Positions 1 to 7,631 of a stretch of 22,887 bases of DNA are shown piece after piece. This DNA is from a virus. The stretch lies in IMG/VR virus record IMGVR_UViG_3300021142_000190, positions 1-22,887 of that record; one strand, written 5' to 3'. The position numbers and the translations under genes were made by a program. How positions within the stretch are numbered: the stretch's first letter is position 1; each line of letters opens with the position of its first letter. The notes under the pieces are model-generated. The model worked only from the letters and a program-made list of their open reading frames with translations, was not told where the DNA came from and searched no databases.

Positions 1-28
1 CTCTAGACGCAGCGAGTAGTCCAACTAT

Positions 29-102
29 GCGGGATTAGTTTAATGGTAAAACCGGAGTTTTCCAAACTTCTGTCATCAGTTCAATTCTGATATCCCGCTC
101 CA
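29..102 (+). tRNA. tRNA-Gly (anticodon UCC), CCA encoded
   Basis: A full cloverleaf can be folded by eye. The acceptor stem pairs GCGGGAT (29-35) with ATCCCGC (92-98). The D arm has a GTTT/AAAC stem. The anticodon stem GGAGT/ACTTC (54-58/66-70) closes a 7-base loop with TCC at 61-63. The T arm is ATCAG/CTGAT around TTCAATT. Discriminator T99 is followed by an encoded CCA (100-102). UCC reads mainly GGA glycine codons. It lies 37 bases upstream of the polymerase gene on the same strand. A phage-borne tRNA of this kind usually supplements host decoding; here the many Gly-rich virion proteins make a glycine tRNA plausible, but that link is inference. Confidence 0.95.
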
Positions 103-110
103 CTTTTTAA

Positions 111-124
111 TCGGATAAGTCCGA
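111..124 (+). other. small hairpin ahead of the polymerase ribosome binding site
   Basis: TCGGA-TAAG-TCCGA forms a 5-bp stem with a 4-base loop between the tRNA and the polymerase Shine-Dalgarno AGGAGG (130-135). No T-run follows, so it is not a convincing terminator. It could be a tRNA-mRNA processing signal or chance. Confidence 0.25.
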
Positions 125-139
125 AGCCTAGGAGGCATT

Positions 140-2041
140 ATGATTTATAGTATTGATTTTGAATCTAGGTCTCATATTGACCTAAAAGATCGTGGCCTAG
201 ATGTTTATGCCAACGACTCATCAACAGAAGTAATCTGCATCGCCTTTGCATCCTCCATTGATCAAGTAAATGTATCTGAACCTAATAGTCCTGTAGTTGG
301 GCACCTATTAGCACACGTAAAATCCGGCGGAAAAGTTCAAGGGTGGAATGTCCTATTTGAGTATGCTATTTGGAATACTGTCTGTGTTCCTAAATACGGA
401 TGGCCTCCATTAAAGTTAGATCAGTGTATTGACACTATGGGAGTTGCCGCCGCAAATAATATTCCACAAGGATTGGAAGATGCCGCTATTTTTATGGATG
501 CAAAACATAAAAAAGATCCCATCGGTAAGAAATTAATTCAAAAATTATGCAAACCACACAATGGCGTCTTTAATAAGGACCCAGAACTGATAAAACAGCT
601 TTTTGACTACTGTAAACAGGATGTTTTAACCGAAATGTCCATAGGAGCTATTTTAAGGCCCCTCTCGCTTCACGAGCAGAAGATCTGGACCCTTACTAAC
701 AGGATCAATGTGATCGGCGTTCCTGTGTCGATTACAGAAGTCGAAAATGCGGTGAAAGCTGTAAAAAATGCACAAACTGCCCTCGATGATGAACTTTTGG
801 CTTTTACTGGATGCAAACCATCTGAAAGATTTAAATTATTAAACTGGTTAAATTCTAAGGGTGCAAATTTAGAAAACTTAACAGCCGAGACAGTAACATT
901 AAAATTACTCGATCCATTAATTCCGAAGTCTGTCAGAAAAGCTCTTGAACTTCGTCAAGAAGGTAGTCAAACTTCTGTGGCAAAGTACGCCAAGATTTTA
1001 GACATACAGCACAATGGTAGAATTAGAAACACACTAATCTACCATGGAGCCAGTACAGGTCGATGGGCATCTAGGGGTGGATTAAACTTACAGAATATTG
1101 CTAGACCTACAATCAGTGATGAAGCAATTAGCGCCGCGATAGAGCCAGTCTTTAATCAAGGTGTTGGTACCATGCAGGAACTGTCTTCATTAGTGCGAAG
1201 TGTAATTAAGGCGCCTAATGGAAAAATGTTTATTGATGCAGACTATAGCTCAATTGAGAATAGGGTCGCGGCATACATAGCCAATCAGAATGACAAGGTG
1301 GAAATGTTTCGCAAGGGATTAGATGAGTACAAGATGTTTGCGTCAACTTCTATTTACAATGTGCCATACGAAGAAGTTACCAAGGACCAAAGACAGATGG
1401 CTAAATCGGCAGTTCTTGGATGTATGTTTGGGCAAGGAGCTAAGGGCTTGGTAGCGTATGCTAAGGGAATGGGTGTGAACATGGACCTAGAGCAGGCTAC
1501 TCTTTCAGTTGCCAAGTATCGAGGCTCATATGGTAAAGTTAGAAGTTTATGGTACGCATGTGAAGAAGCAGCTATTCAGGCTGTAGAAAATCCAGGGTAT
1601 CCATTTAAGCCAAATGATAACATTGTGATGAAGGTAGAGAAGGGAGCTTTATGGGTAAAACTATTGAGTGGGAGGACGATATGTTGGCAACGCCCAGCCA
1701 TAGAGATAGTTAAAACACCTTGGGGTGAAGAGAAGAACGCAGTTACGGTACATAGCCAAAATACATTCACTCGGACTTGGTGCCGTAATGCGCTTATTGG
1801 TAGTTCTATTTTTCAGAGTGTAGTGCAGGGCACAGCTAGAGATTTCCTAGCTAATGCTATGCTGAACTTAGATGACGCGGGCTATGATATCTGTATGAGC
1901 GTCCACGATGAGGTTTTAGTCATTGCAGATGAAAGCACTGAACTGGATGAAATAATTGATGTTATGATCAATCCCCCAATGTGGGCTCCAACCTTTCCAC
2001 TAGCCGCAGAGGGCTGGGTAGGAACTCGCTATCGCAAGTAA
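140..2041 (+). CDS. phage family A DNA polymerase with 3'-5' proofreading exonuclease
   Basis: Replicative DNA polymerase, 633 residues, without a 5' nuclease domain. The N-terminal DnaQ-like exonuclease shows D6/E8 (SIDFES), N70 (GWNVLFEYA) and D161 (YCKQDV). The polymerase domain has motif A DADYSSIENR (366-375, catalytic D368), motif B R418-x3-K422 ending in F430-G431, and motif C VHDE (588-591, catalytic D590). GASTGRWASRGGLNLQN (303-319) is the usual template-contact segment of phage PolA proteins. The residue equivalent to E. coli Pol I F762 (K422+4) is L426. The start is set by AGGAGG at 130-135, four bases before ATG. It is the only plus-strand protein gene here, presumably the end of an early/replication operon entering from the left. 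Its stop directly abuts the stop of the convergent neighbour. Confidence 0.97.
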   Translation: MIYSIDFESRSHIDLKDRGLDVYANDSSTEVICIAFASSIDQVNVSEPNSPVVGHLLAHVKSGGKVQGWNVLFEYAIWNTVCVPKYGWPPLKLDQCIDTMGVAAANNIPQGLEDAAIFMDAKHKKDPIGKKLIQKLCKPHNGVFNKDPELIKQLFDYCKQDVLTEMSIGAILRPLSLHEQKIWTLTNRINVIGVPVSITEVENAVKAVKNAQTALDDELLAFTGCKPSERFKLLNWLNSKGANLENLTAETVTLKLLDPLIPKSVRKALELRQEGSQTSVAKYAKILDIQHNGRIRNTLIYHGASTGRWASRGGLNLQNIARPTISDEAISAAIEPVFNQGVGTMQELSSLVRSVIKAPNGKMFIDADYSSIENRVAAYIANQNDKVEMFRKGLDEYKMFASTSIYNVPYEEVTKDQRQMAKSAVLGCMFGQGAKGLVAYAKGMGVNMDLEQATLSVAKYRGSYGKVRSLWYACEEAAIQAVENPGYPFKPNDNIVMKVEKGALWVKLLSGRTICWQRPAIEIVKTPWGEEKNAVTVHSQNTFTRTWCRNALIGSSIFQSVVQGTARDFLANAMLNLDDAGYDICMSVHDEVLVIADESTELDEIIDVMINPPMWAPTFPLAAEGWVGTRYRK

Positions 2042-4399
2042 CTACTCTTTGTACGCAGGATTTGCTCCAAAATCGTTTTGGTTAGCATACTTAATACCTT
2101 GGTCTACTAACTGTTGTTTTGTTAAAAGAGGGTTACAAGTTCCAAGGGCAAGTCCTGCAGCATCTTGAGTAATATTATCATCTCTATTTTTACCAAGGTG
2201 ATTTGTATACTGATAAACTTTTGCATTAATTAAGTCTTGATTATAGTTCGGGTTTCTTTGACCATAATCAGCAGCCCCGGTAAACTCAGAGGCCGCGTCC
2301 AAAGGAGTACCTGATGCTCTTAGATTACCTAAAATATCCGCGTGTTCCTTCATTAAATAGGGCATATCCCCATTATAAAATTCAGCATGTTCTTTAAATT
2401 CTGGACTTCTTAAATCATTTATTCCTTGAGATATTTCATTAAAATAAGGTATCTTAGATAAGCCTTTTTCTAGCAAAGAATGTTCTGGAGCATTAGGAAT
2501 TTTAGTATAATCTACTATTTCAGGTTTAATAGGGGTAGAATATTTTTTGCCAAATAAATCGTCAACTGAAGCTTTATATTGACGCATCTCTTCTGGAGAT
2601 GGTTTGGGAGCAGTTACGCTAACTGGAGGTAAAGTAGAATCTACCTCACCGCCCTCAGCAAATCCGGGAGGATTATAAAATGGTGACATACCTTGAGCTT
2701 TTCTACTATCGCTCCAAGCTCTTGCCTTTTTGGCTACTTCTGGAGTAATGTTTCCATTTAGGACATTTTTAATATCTTCTGAATTTAACGTTGGTACTAG
2801 AGATGGGTAGTCTCCTGTCTCATCTCCAATAGAATATTCTGTCATTGACTTACCGGCGTTAGGACCAGTGCCATGAAGCTCATCCAATAAGCCAGTAGAC
2901 TTTGGTATCATCTCGCCACCATAAGTGCCGTCTGATTTTAAATAGGCTCTTAATCCACCACCATTGATATTAGGATTTTGATATGGGTTTGGGTAGTCAC
3001 GATAGTTAATACCACCCTCACTTGGATTGGTCCCTACCTCACCGCCCTCAGCGAACTTTTTTTTTACTGCAGGGTTAAAGTTTGATTGGCCATAAGCCAT
3101 ATTGAGTGCATCTTTCATATATTGCTCAGGATTTACATAAGCTTTATCAATTTGACTATTAAGTATAGGGGCTGCTGTAGCTAATCCCCCACCAATGATT
3201 TTGGATGGTAATGATGGAATAGCAGAAGCACCAGCACCAAGAGCACCAACTCCACTAATAAAAGCTTGTAAAGGCCTATTTTGATCATAATAGTTTTTTG
3301 CCTGTGCTCCTTGGTATACCATATCCCCTATTGATGCAGCAGGTAATATTTTATTAGCAAAGGGTATTTTATTAACTACTGAAAGTGTCTTACCCACTGC
3401 TGAACCCACAGGACTTTCACCGATAGCTTGATACATAGCTTTTGCTTTATCTAAATTTGACATACCAGCTCTAGCCACCTGAGCTTCTCTTTCAGAAGAT
3501 AAGGCATTTGCAGCACCTTGATTTATTCTATAAGTTCTAGCAGCCTCATTACGAGCTGCGGCTGCATCTGCTATTTGCTGTTGTGTAGCTGCAGCCTTCC
3601 GTTGAGCTTCTGCAATAGCCGCTTCTCTTGCAGATTGTTCTGCTTTAGCTGTTTCTTCTGCTGCTTGGGCTGCTTTAGATTGAGCAAGTATTCTAGCTTG
3701 GGCTAACTCCTCTGGAGTTGCATTCGGAGTAAGAATTCGGCTGTTACCTTGAATACTATGGCTTGTTATAGGTAACTCTTCAACTCCCATAGTACCAGCT
3801 TTTCTTGCTGCAGCATTTCCCGCAGAAATATCTTCATTTACGATAACATTTTTAACAGCGGGCTCTGATAACCCATGTTCAGAATAATAAGTATCCCTCG
3901 GTACTACGGGCTCGGGAGTGGCGATAGGTTTTGCAACACTATCTAATGGGGAAGGGAACCCTCTTTTATATGCAGGATCTGTTTGAAAATTCTTTGGCAC
4001 ATTAAATAATTCAGAAGCTTGAACGGTATTAGGAGTTTCAGCAATTGTAGGTTTTAATTTAGATGCTAATGAATCTGAAAAAGATTCAATAGGGTTTAAT
4101 TTTTTTGGTAAAAATTGAGCTGCTAAAGCTGCACCACCTGCTTCTTCACCTAATTTTTTTGCATTAAGTTGTTGTTCCGGAGAAGTAAGATGTTCTAAAG
4201 AACCTCCAGCGTAATCTTCAATATCTCCGGGAGCCCTTTGAGTTTTGTATTCATTTACAAAATCACCATAAGATCCGGCGCCCTCAGTAACTGCTTTATC
4301 TACATCAATACCGTGTGCTGAGCCTAATTGACGAGCTTGAGCTATTATAGAGGGATCTTCAGCCGTTATAGAAGGGTTTTCAGTAGTTCCATCAGCCAT
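2042..4399 (-). CDS. putative internal virion (ejection) protein, 785 aa
   Basis: No family is recognised with certainty. The role is inferred from position, as last gene of the virion module after three similarly built low-complexity proteins, and from composition. It has a Pro/Ala-rich N-terminal part, an Ala/Gln/Glu-rich predicted coiled coil (about 229-315), a Gly/Ala-rich hydrophobic stretch (about 377-415) that might contact membrane, then a cassette (456-580) bounded by two AEGGEV motifs (450-455, 581-586). The cassette contains TEYSIG...YPSLVPTLN (520-539), a pattern I associate with phage structural proteins of unknown function. The C-terminal part (590-785) is charged and mostly helical-looking. 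Its ATG overlaps the upstream stop as TAATG at 4399, implying coupled translation. It ends head-to-head against the polymerase gene with no spacer. Podoviruses such as T7 and P22 carry large helical ejection proteins here. A tail-fibre role is unlikely. Confidence 0.6.
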   Translation of the reverse strand: MADGTTENPSITAEDPSIIAQARQLGSAHGIDVDKAVTEGAGSYGDFVNEYKTQRAPGDIEDYAGGSLEHLTSPEQQLNAKKLGEEAGGAALAAQFLPKKLNPIESFSDSLASKLKPTIAETPNTVQASELFNVPKNFQTDPAYKRGFPSPLDSVAKPIATPEPVVPRDTYYSEHGLSEPAVKNVIVNEDISAGNAAARKAGTMGVEELPITSHSIQGNSRILTPNATPEELAQARILAQSKAAQAAEETAKAEQSAREAAIAEAQRKAAATQQQIADAAAARNEAARTYRINQGAANALSSEREAQVARAGMSNLDKAKAMYQAIGESPVGSAVGKTLSVVNKIPFANKILPAASIGDMVYQGAQAKNYYDQNRPLQAFISGVGALGAGASAIPSLPSKIIGGGLATAAPILNSQIDKAYVNPEQYMKDALNMAYGQSNFNPAVKKKFAEGGEVGTNPSEGGINYRDYPNPYQNPNINGGGLRAYLKSDGTYGGEMIPKSTGLLDELHGTGPNAGKSMTEYSIGDETGDYPSLVPTLNSEDIKNVLNGNITPEVAKKARAWSDSRKAQGMSPFYNPPGFAEGGEVDSTLPPVSVTAPKPSPEEMRQYKASVDDLFGKKYSTPIKPEIVDYTKIPNAPEHSLLEKGLSKIPYFNEISQGINDLRSPEFKEHAEFYNGDMPYLMKEHADILGNLRASGTPLDAASEFTGAADYGQRNPNYNQDLINAKVYQYTNHLGKNRDDNITQDAAGLALGTCNPLLTKQQLVDQGIKYANQNDFGANPAYKE
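2641..2659. repeat. 19-bp direct repeat, copy 1 (codes AEGGEV)
   Basis: CTACCTCACCGCCCTCAGC on the plus strand is identical to 3034-3052. The copies are 393 bp apart start to start, a multiple of three, and sit in the same reading frame of the 785-residue protein. Confidence 0.95.
3034..3052. repeat. 19-bp direct repeat, copy 2 (codes AEGGEV)
   Basis: Exact copy of 2641-2659. It encodes residues 450-455 (AEGGEV), while the other copy encodes 581-586. Recombination between them would remove 131 codons without a frameshift. Confidence 0.95.
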
Positions 4400-6534
4400 T
4401 AAATTTGCCCCTTTTTATATGCGTCGAATGATGAAATTGGTTTAAAATGTGAAGGAAATTGTTTTGCTAAATTGTTATTAGTTTTAATTTCTAGTTGCTT
4501 ATAAGCTGGGGATGATTCTAAGACTTCAAAAGGAGCATCAAGACCGTATTTGGTATGATATTGATCCAGCATTTCATTTTTTGCTTGCACTAATTGAGCT
4601 GCAGCTTTCATTAAAGTCGCGGCTAATACGTTTGATGAAGCCGAAGAATTTGTCCCTACACCCTTAGCTTGTTGAGCTAATCGCAAGAATGATTGTTCCA
4701 TACGAGTTCCTGCAAAAGCTTGTTTAGCAAAATCAATCTGTAATCGTGCAGACGCATCATCCGCCATTTTACGATTAGCAATTTCTTCAGGTGCGTATTT
4801 AACTTGCTGAACAATATTTTCTGGATTGCCCCCAACGATTGGCAACTTATCACCAAATATGGAACGTGTTATTGATGTGATATCACCTTGCTGCGTTGGA
4901 GCAAATAAATGGGGTGAATTTATAGCAAGGTTACTAACTAGATCAGCATCACGCATTGTGGCTAATGTTGAGTCTTTTTGTGCTCTTAATGTAGACTCTC
5001 GTTTAGCTGAATCAGTTCCTAAAGCTGTAGCTGTAGAAGTAGCTTTTGCTTGACCAACTTTTTGTGTGGCACCTAAAGCAGCGGCATCTAAATCAGCATT
5101 CTTTTGATCAATGGTTTTAGAAGCTTCAGTTGATTCACCCCAAGCGTGTGGAATATGTTGAACGGCTACGGGAGCTTGTCCAGTGGGTTGTACAATAGCT
5201 TGTACAGGAGTAATAGGGGCTTGAGTTTTGCTCATTGTAGCAGCAGTAGGAGCAGCAGCAGTCGGAGCAGCAGTAGGAGCAACAGCAGTCGGAGCAGCAG
5301 TAGGAGCATTACCTAAGTCAACACCATTCATTACTTGTGATAAATATTTAGTAGGATCAGCTTTTTTGAAACCACCATATTGCATCATAGCTTTTGTATA
5401 GTCGCCGCCATTTTGTTTAACTAATTGTTGAATATAGTAATCAGCGGCAGCACGAGATTCATCTGCATCAAATGGATTAAACTTAACACCCTGTTTATGA
5501 AGCATGGCAGCAGTTTCTGGTGTAAATTGATACCGTCCTAATGCTTTAGAGACTGGATTAATAGCATATGGATCCTGTGAACTCTCAGCACCAGATAAGT
5601 TATCTAATAATTTAGCAGGGGTTCCATAAGATTTGTGTACGTCAAAACTCGGGGGAGTTTCAGCACCAGCGGTAGGAGCACCAGCGGTAGGAGTACCAGC
5701 GGTAGGAGCACCAGCGGTAGGAGTACCAGCGGTAGGAGCACCAGCGGTAGGAGCACCAGCGGTAGGAGCAGGCTGGTTGTTTGGATATGCTTTTTGAAAA
5801 TCCACAATACTACCAAAGAAGTATTTGCCCGGTTGACCTGGAATAGCCCACTGTCTTTGTTCCATCATAGCCGGGTTATGCTCATAATTGTATTGAGCTA
5901 GTGTTAAGTCACCCTTTGTTTTTCCAGCTTGTAATGAACGAGCTGCTAATGCTTTAGTATATTCTGCTTGAGCGGCTTCCGGATTTGTTTGAGCCAAACT
6001 CATAATGTTAGCCATTACTGCCGGGTCTATTGGAAGTTGTGTACCTTGTGTACCTTGTGTACCTTGTGTACCTTGTGTACCTTGTACACCTTGTGTACCT
6101 TGATCACTTTGAGGAGTTTGAGCTCCTTGAACACCTTGATTATATTTAGCAAGCACATCACCAAAGTTTTGACGACTAGCTGCTTGTTGTGCTTGCTGTG
6201 CTCTAAAGTTTGCAATTTGCATTTGCATATCTTGCACATCTTTAGCCTCTGCCCGTTTGTCTGTAGTGCGTTGACTCATTGCAGCATTGGCCTGAGTATA
6301 CGGAGCCCAAGCAGCCATAGCGTCCTGTAGACTGCTTTGAAACTTAGCTACGGGACTATTCCGTTCATCTAAGTAATCTTGCATCTTTTTAAGTACTGCT
6401 TCTGAATTCGTTGGGTCTAATACTGTCTTAGCTCCTTTAGGTCCAGCAATAGTTGTGTATCCACCCAACCCAGAAGCTGGGGTAGGTGTTTCGTCTGGAG
6501 TTTCGTCTGGTAGTATTGAATCTAGTCCGGCCAT
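4399..6534 (-). CDS. internal virion protein with lytic transglycosylase-like (SLT) domain
   Basis: 711 residues. A domain at about 305-405 reads as an SLT/lysozyme-like fold: LSGAESSQDPYAINPVSKAL with candidate catalytic E317, then GRYQF (333-337) in place of the usual GxxQ(I/F/M) block, and MMQYGG (384-388) in the position of the family's YNaG block. It is flanked by flexible linkers: GTQ repeats (147-166), seven PTAGA/T units (257-291) and APTAA repeats (410-432). The N- and C-terminal thirds are helical and Gln/Ala-rich. In T7 (gp16) and other podoviruses an ejected protein carries such a domain to open peptidoglycan for DNA entry, which is the inferred role. The stop overlaps the next start as TAATG. 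The start is preceded by AGGAAA about 7 bases upstream. Confidence 0.8.
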   Translation of the reverse strand: MAGLDSILPDETPDETPTPASGLGGYTTIAGPKGAKTVLDPTNSEAVLKKMQDYLDERNSPVAKFQSSLQDAMAAWAPYTQANAAMSQRTTDKRAEAKDVQDMQMQIANFRAQQAQQAASRQNFGDVLAKYNQGVQGAQTPQSDQGTQGVQGTQGTQGTQGTQGTQLPIDPAVMANIMSLAQTNPEAAQAEYTKALAARSLQAGKTKGDLTLAQYNYEHNPAMMEQRQWAIPGQPGKYFFGSIVDFQKAYPNNQPAPTAGAPTAGAPTAGTPTAGAPTAGTPTAGAPTAGAETPPSFDVHKSYGTPAKLLDNLSGAESSQDPYAINPVSKALGRYQFTPETAAMLHKQGVKFNPFDADESRAAADYYIQQLVKQNGGDYTKAMMQYGGFKKADPTKYLSQVMNGVDLGNAPTAAPTAVAPTAAPTAAAPTAATMSKTQAPITPVQAIVQPTGQAPVAVQHIPHAWGESTEASKTIDQKNADLDAAALGATQKVGQAKATSTATALGTDSAKRESTLRAQKDSTLATMRDADLVSNLAINSPHLFAPTQQGDITSITRSIFGDKLPIVGGNPENIVQQVKYAPEEIANRKMADDASARLQIDFAKQAFAGTRMEQSFLRLAQQAKGVGTNSSASSNVLAATLMKAAAQLVQAKNEMLDQYHTKYGLDAPFEVLESSPAYKQLEIKTNNNLAKQFPSHFKPISSFDAYKKGQI
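5239..5308. repeat. imperfect Ala-Pro-Thr coding repeat
   Basis: Alternating GTAGGAGCAGCA and GTCGGAGCAACA/AGCA-type units encode the APTAA linker just after the transglycosylase domain (residues about 410-432). It is protein-coding low complexity, less regular than the 15-bp array at 5663-5767. Confidence 0.7.
5663..5767. repeat. seven-copy 15-bp tandem repeat (PTAGA/T linker)
   Basis: Seven contiguous copies of G(C/T)ACCAGCGGTAGGA, differing only at the second base. They encode the PTAGA/PTAGT linker ahead of the transglycosylase domain. The near-perfect DNA identity suggests recent copy-number change by slippage or unequal recombination. Confidence 0.95.
6037..6099. repeat. seven-copy 9-bp tandem repeat (GTQ linker)
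   Basis: Seven units of TTGTGTACC, of which the sixth is TTGTACACC. On the minus strand they encode Gly-Thr-Gln (Gly-Val-Gln in the variant) in the N-terminal part of the transglycosylase-bearing protein. Confidence 0.95.
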
Positions 6535-6560
6535 TTAATAATTTCCTATAATTATGGGAT

Positions 6561-7631
6561 TTAAGAAAGCCAATTAGGACTTCCTGTCGTATCTATCATT
6601 GACCCATTATAGTTCGGAAGGGTGCTAGAAGTACTTCCCGTGTCTATAGGAGAAGACCCTCCGGTAAATGCGTCCACAGTATTAGGATTAATACCGGTAC
6701 CGTTTATAGCGCCTGAAATATTAGGGCCCACTGGAAGCCCTCCAATTAGCCCTGTATCCGCTGGAGTAGTAGTTCCAGCGGCGGTGTTTATTGGATTTTG
6801 ATTATTAATCATCCCTGTGGTGTCCACACCGGTAGTTCCAGAAGTTCCATTAATCCAATTACTAATTGTGTTTCCTAAACTTGATCCTGTATTAACTCCC
6901 AAAGAGCTTAATAAGCTATTAGCTCCAGTCCCCAAAGCAGTGAGACCAGCCACGTTTTGTAACATAGATGGGGTTTGAGTATTTGTAACAGTTGTCGGAG
7001 CCTTGATAGTACCAAGGATGTTGGCTAAGTCGGCCGTTGCCGTTAGCGGGGCTGCTTGTTGTGCCTGACCTAGGGTAGTCATTGCTGATGTTCCTTGAGT
7101 ACCCACGTTACCAAGACCTGTTGCGGCATTAACACCGGTTTGTTGGTTAGTTAAAGCGGCTTGCATTTGTTGTGACGTTAGTGCATTTTGAGCATTTGTA
7201 ACGGCAGTATCAGCAGCAGAAACGTCTCTTAAACTACCAAACTGTCCATTTGCAATTGCGCCAGCATCTGCAGGGGCAACATAGCTAGGTAGAAGACCTT
7301 TTAATTGTTGGTCTTGTGCCGCAAATAGTCCGCCCATTGCTGTATCAGTATTTGGTGAGACTACCCCTGTAGTTGCGTCAGTAGTCCAAGGGTTAGTAGC
7401 CCCGGCACCAATAGTACCCAGAGTCCCTTGAGCTTGAGTAAATGGATTAGTTGCAGGATTACTTAAATTGTTTATTGCGGTTCCAGCGACTGTATTTTGT
7501 AAACTGGGCATTGATGCTGCACCCGTGGTGGCTTGGTTTACAACATTCTGTTGAGCTTGGTCATACCACGATGGCATCGTGGTTGACTGAGACGCAGTTC
7601 CTTGGGTTAATGAGTCTAGGGCTGAAGCCAT
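6561..7631 (-). CDS. putative internal virion protein, Ala/Thr/Gly/Asn-rich, 356 aa
   Basis: No recognised domain. The sequence is low in charge and very rich in Ala, Thr, Gly, Asn and Gln. An Ala/Gln-rich stretch (about residues 140-200) could be helical and the C-terminal 150 residues are Gly/Thr/Asn-rich and probably disordered or beta-structured. It ends with IDTTGSPNWLS. The phrase IDTTGSP also occurs near the N-terminus of the next upstream gene product (PIDTTGSPWG), suggesting related segments. The start codon overlaps the stop of that gene as TAATG at 7631. Position between the GNAT-like/TGEF-motif genes and the transglycosylase protein suggests a core or ejection protein, by analogy with podovirus gene order. 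It is not obviously a tail fibre, as the NGGTG modules of the fibre genes are absent. Confidence 0.55.
   Translation of the reverse strand: MASALDSLTQGTASQSTTMPSWYDQAQQNVVNQATTGAASMPSLQNTVAGTAINNLSNPATNPFTQAQGTLGTIGAGATNPWTTDATTGVVSPNTDTAMGGLFAAQDQQLKGLLPSYVAPADAGAIANGQFGSLRDVSAADTAVTNAQNALTSQQMQAALTNQQTGVNAATGLGNVGTQGTSAMTTLGQAQQAAPLTATADLANILGTIKAPTTVTNTQTPSMLQNVAGLTALGTGANSLLSSLGVNTGSSLGNTISNWINGTSGTTGVDTTGMINNQNPINTAAGTTTPADTGLIGGLPVGPNISGAINGTGINPNTVDAFTGGSSPIDTGSTSSTLPNYNGSMIDTTGSPNWLS

Noticed and set aside
1-28. Possible 3' end of a second tRNA (ends AGTAGTCCA)
   Set aside because: No TTCRANY T-loop or matching stem can be drawn in the 28 bases available, and the 5' part is outside the window.
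5663-5767. CRISPR-like array
   Set aside because: The 15-bp units are directly contiguous with no spacers and are in-frame coding repeats.
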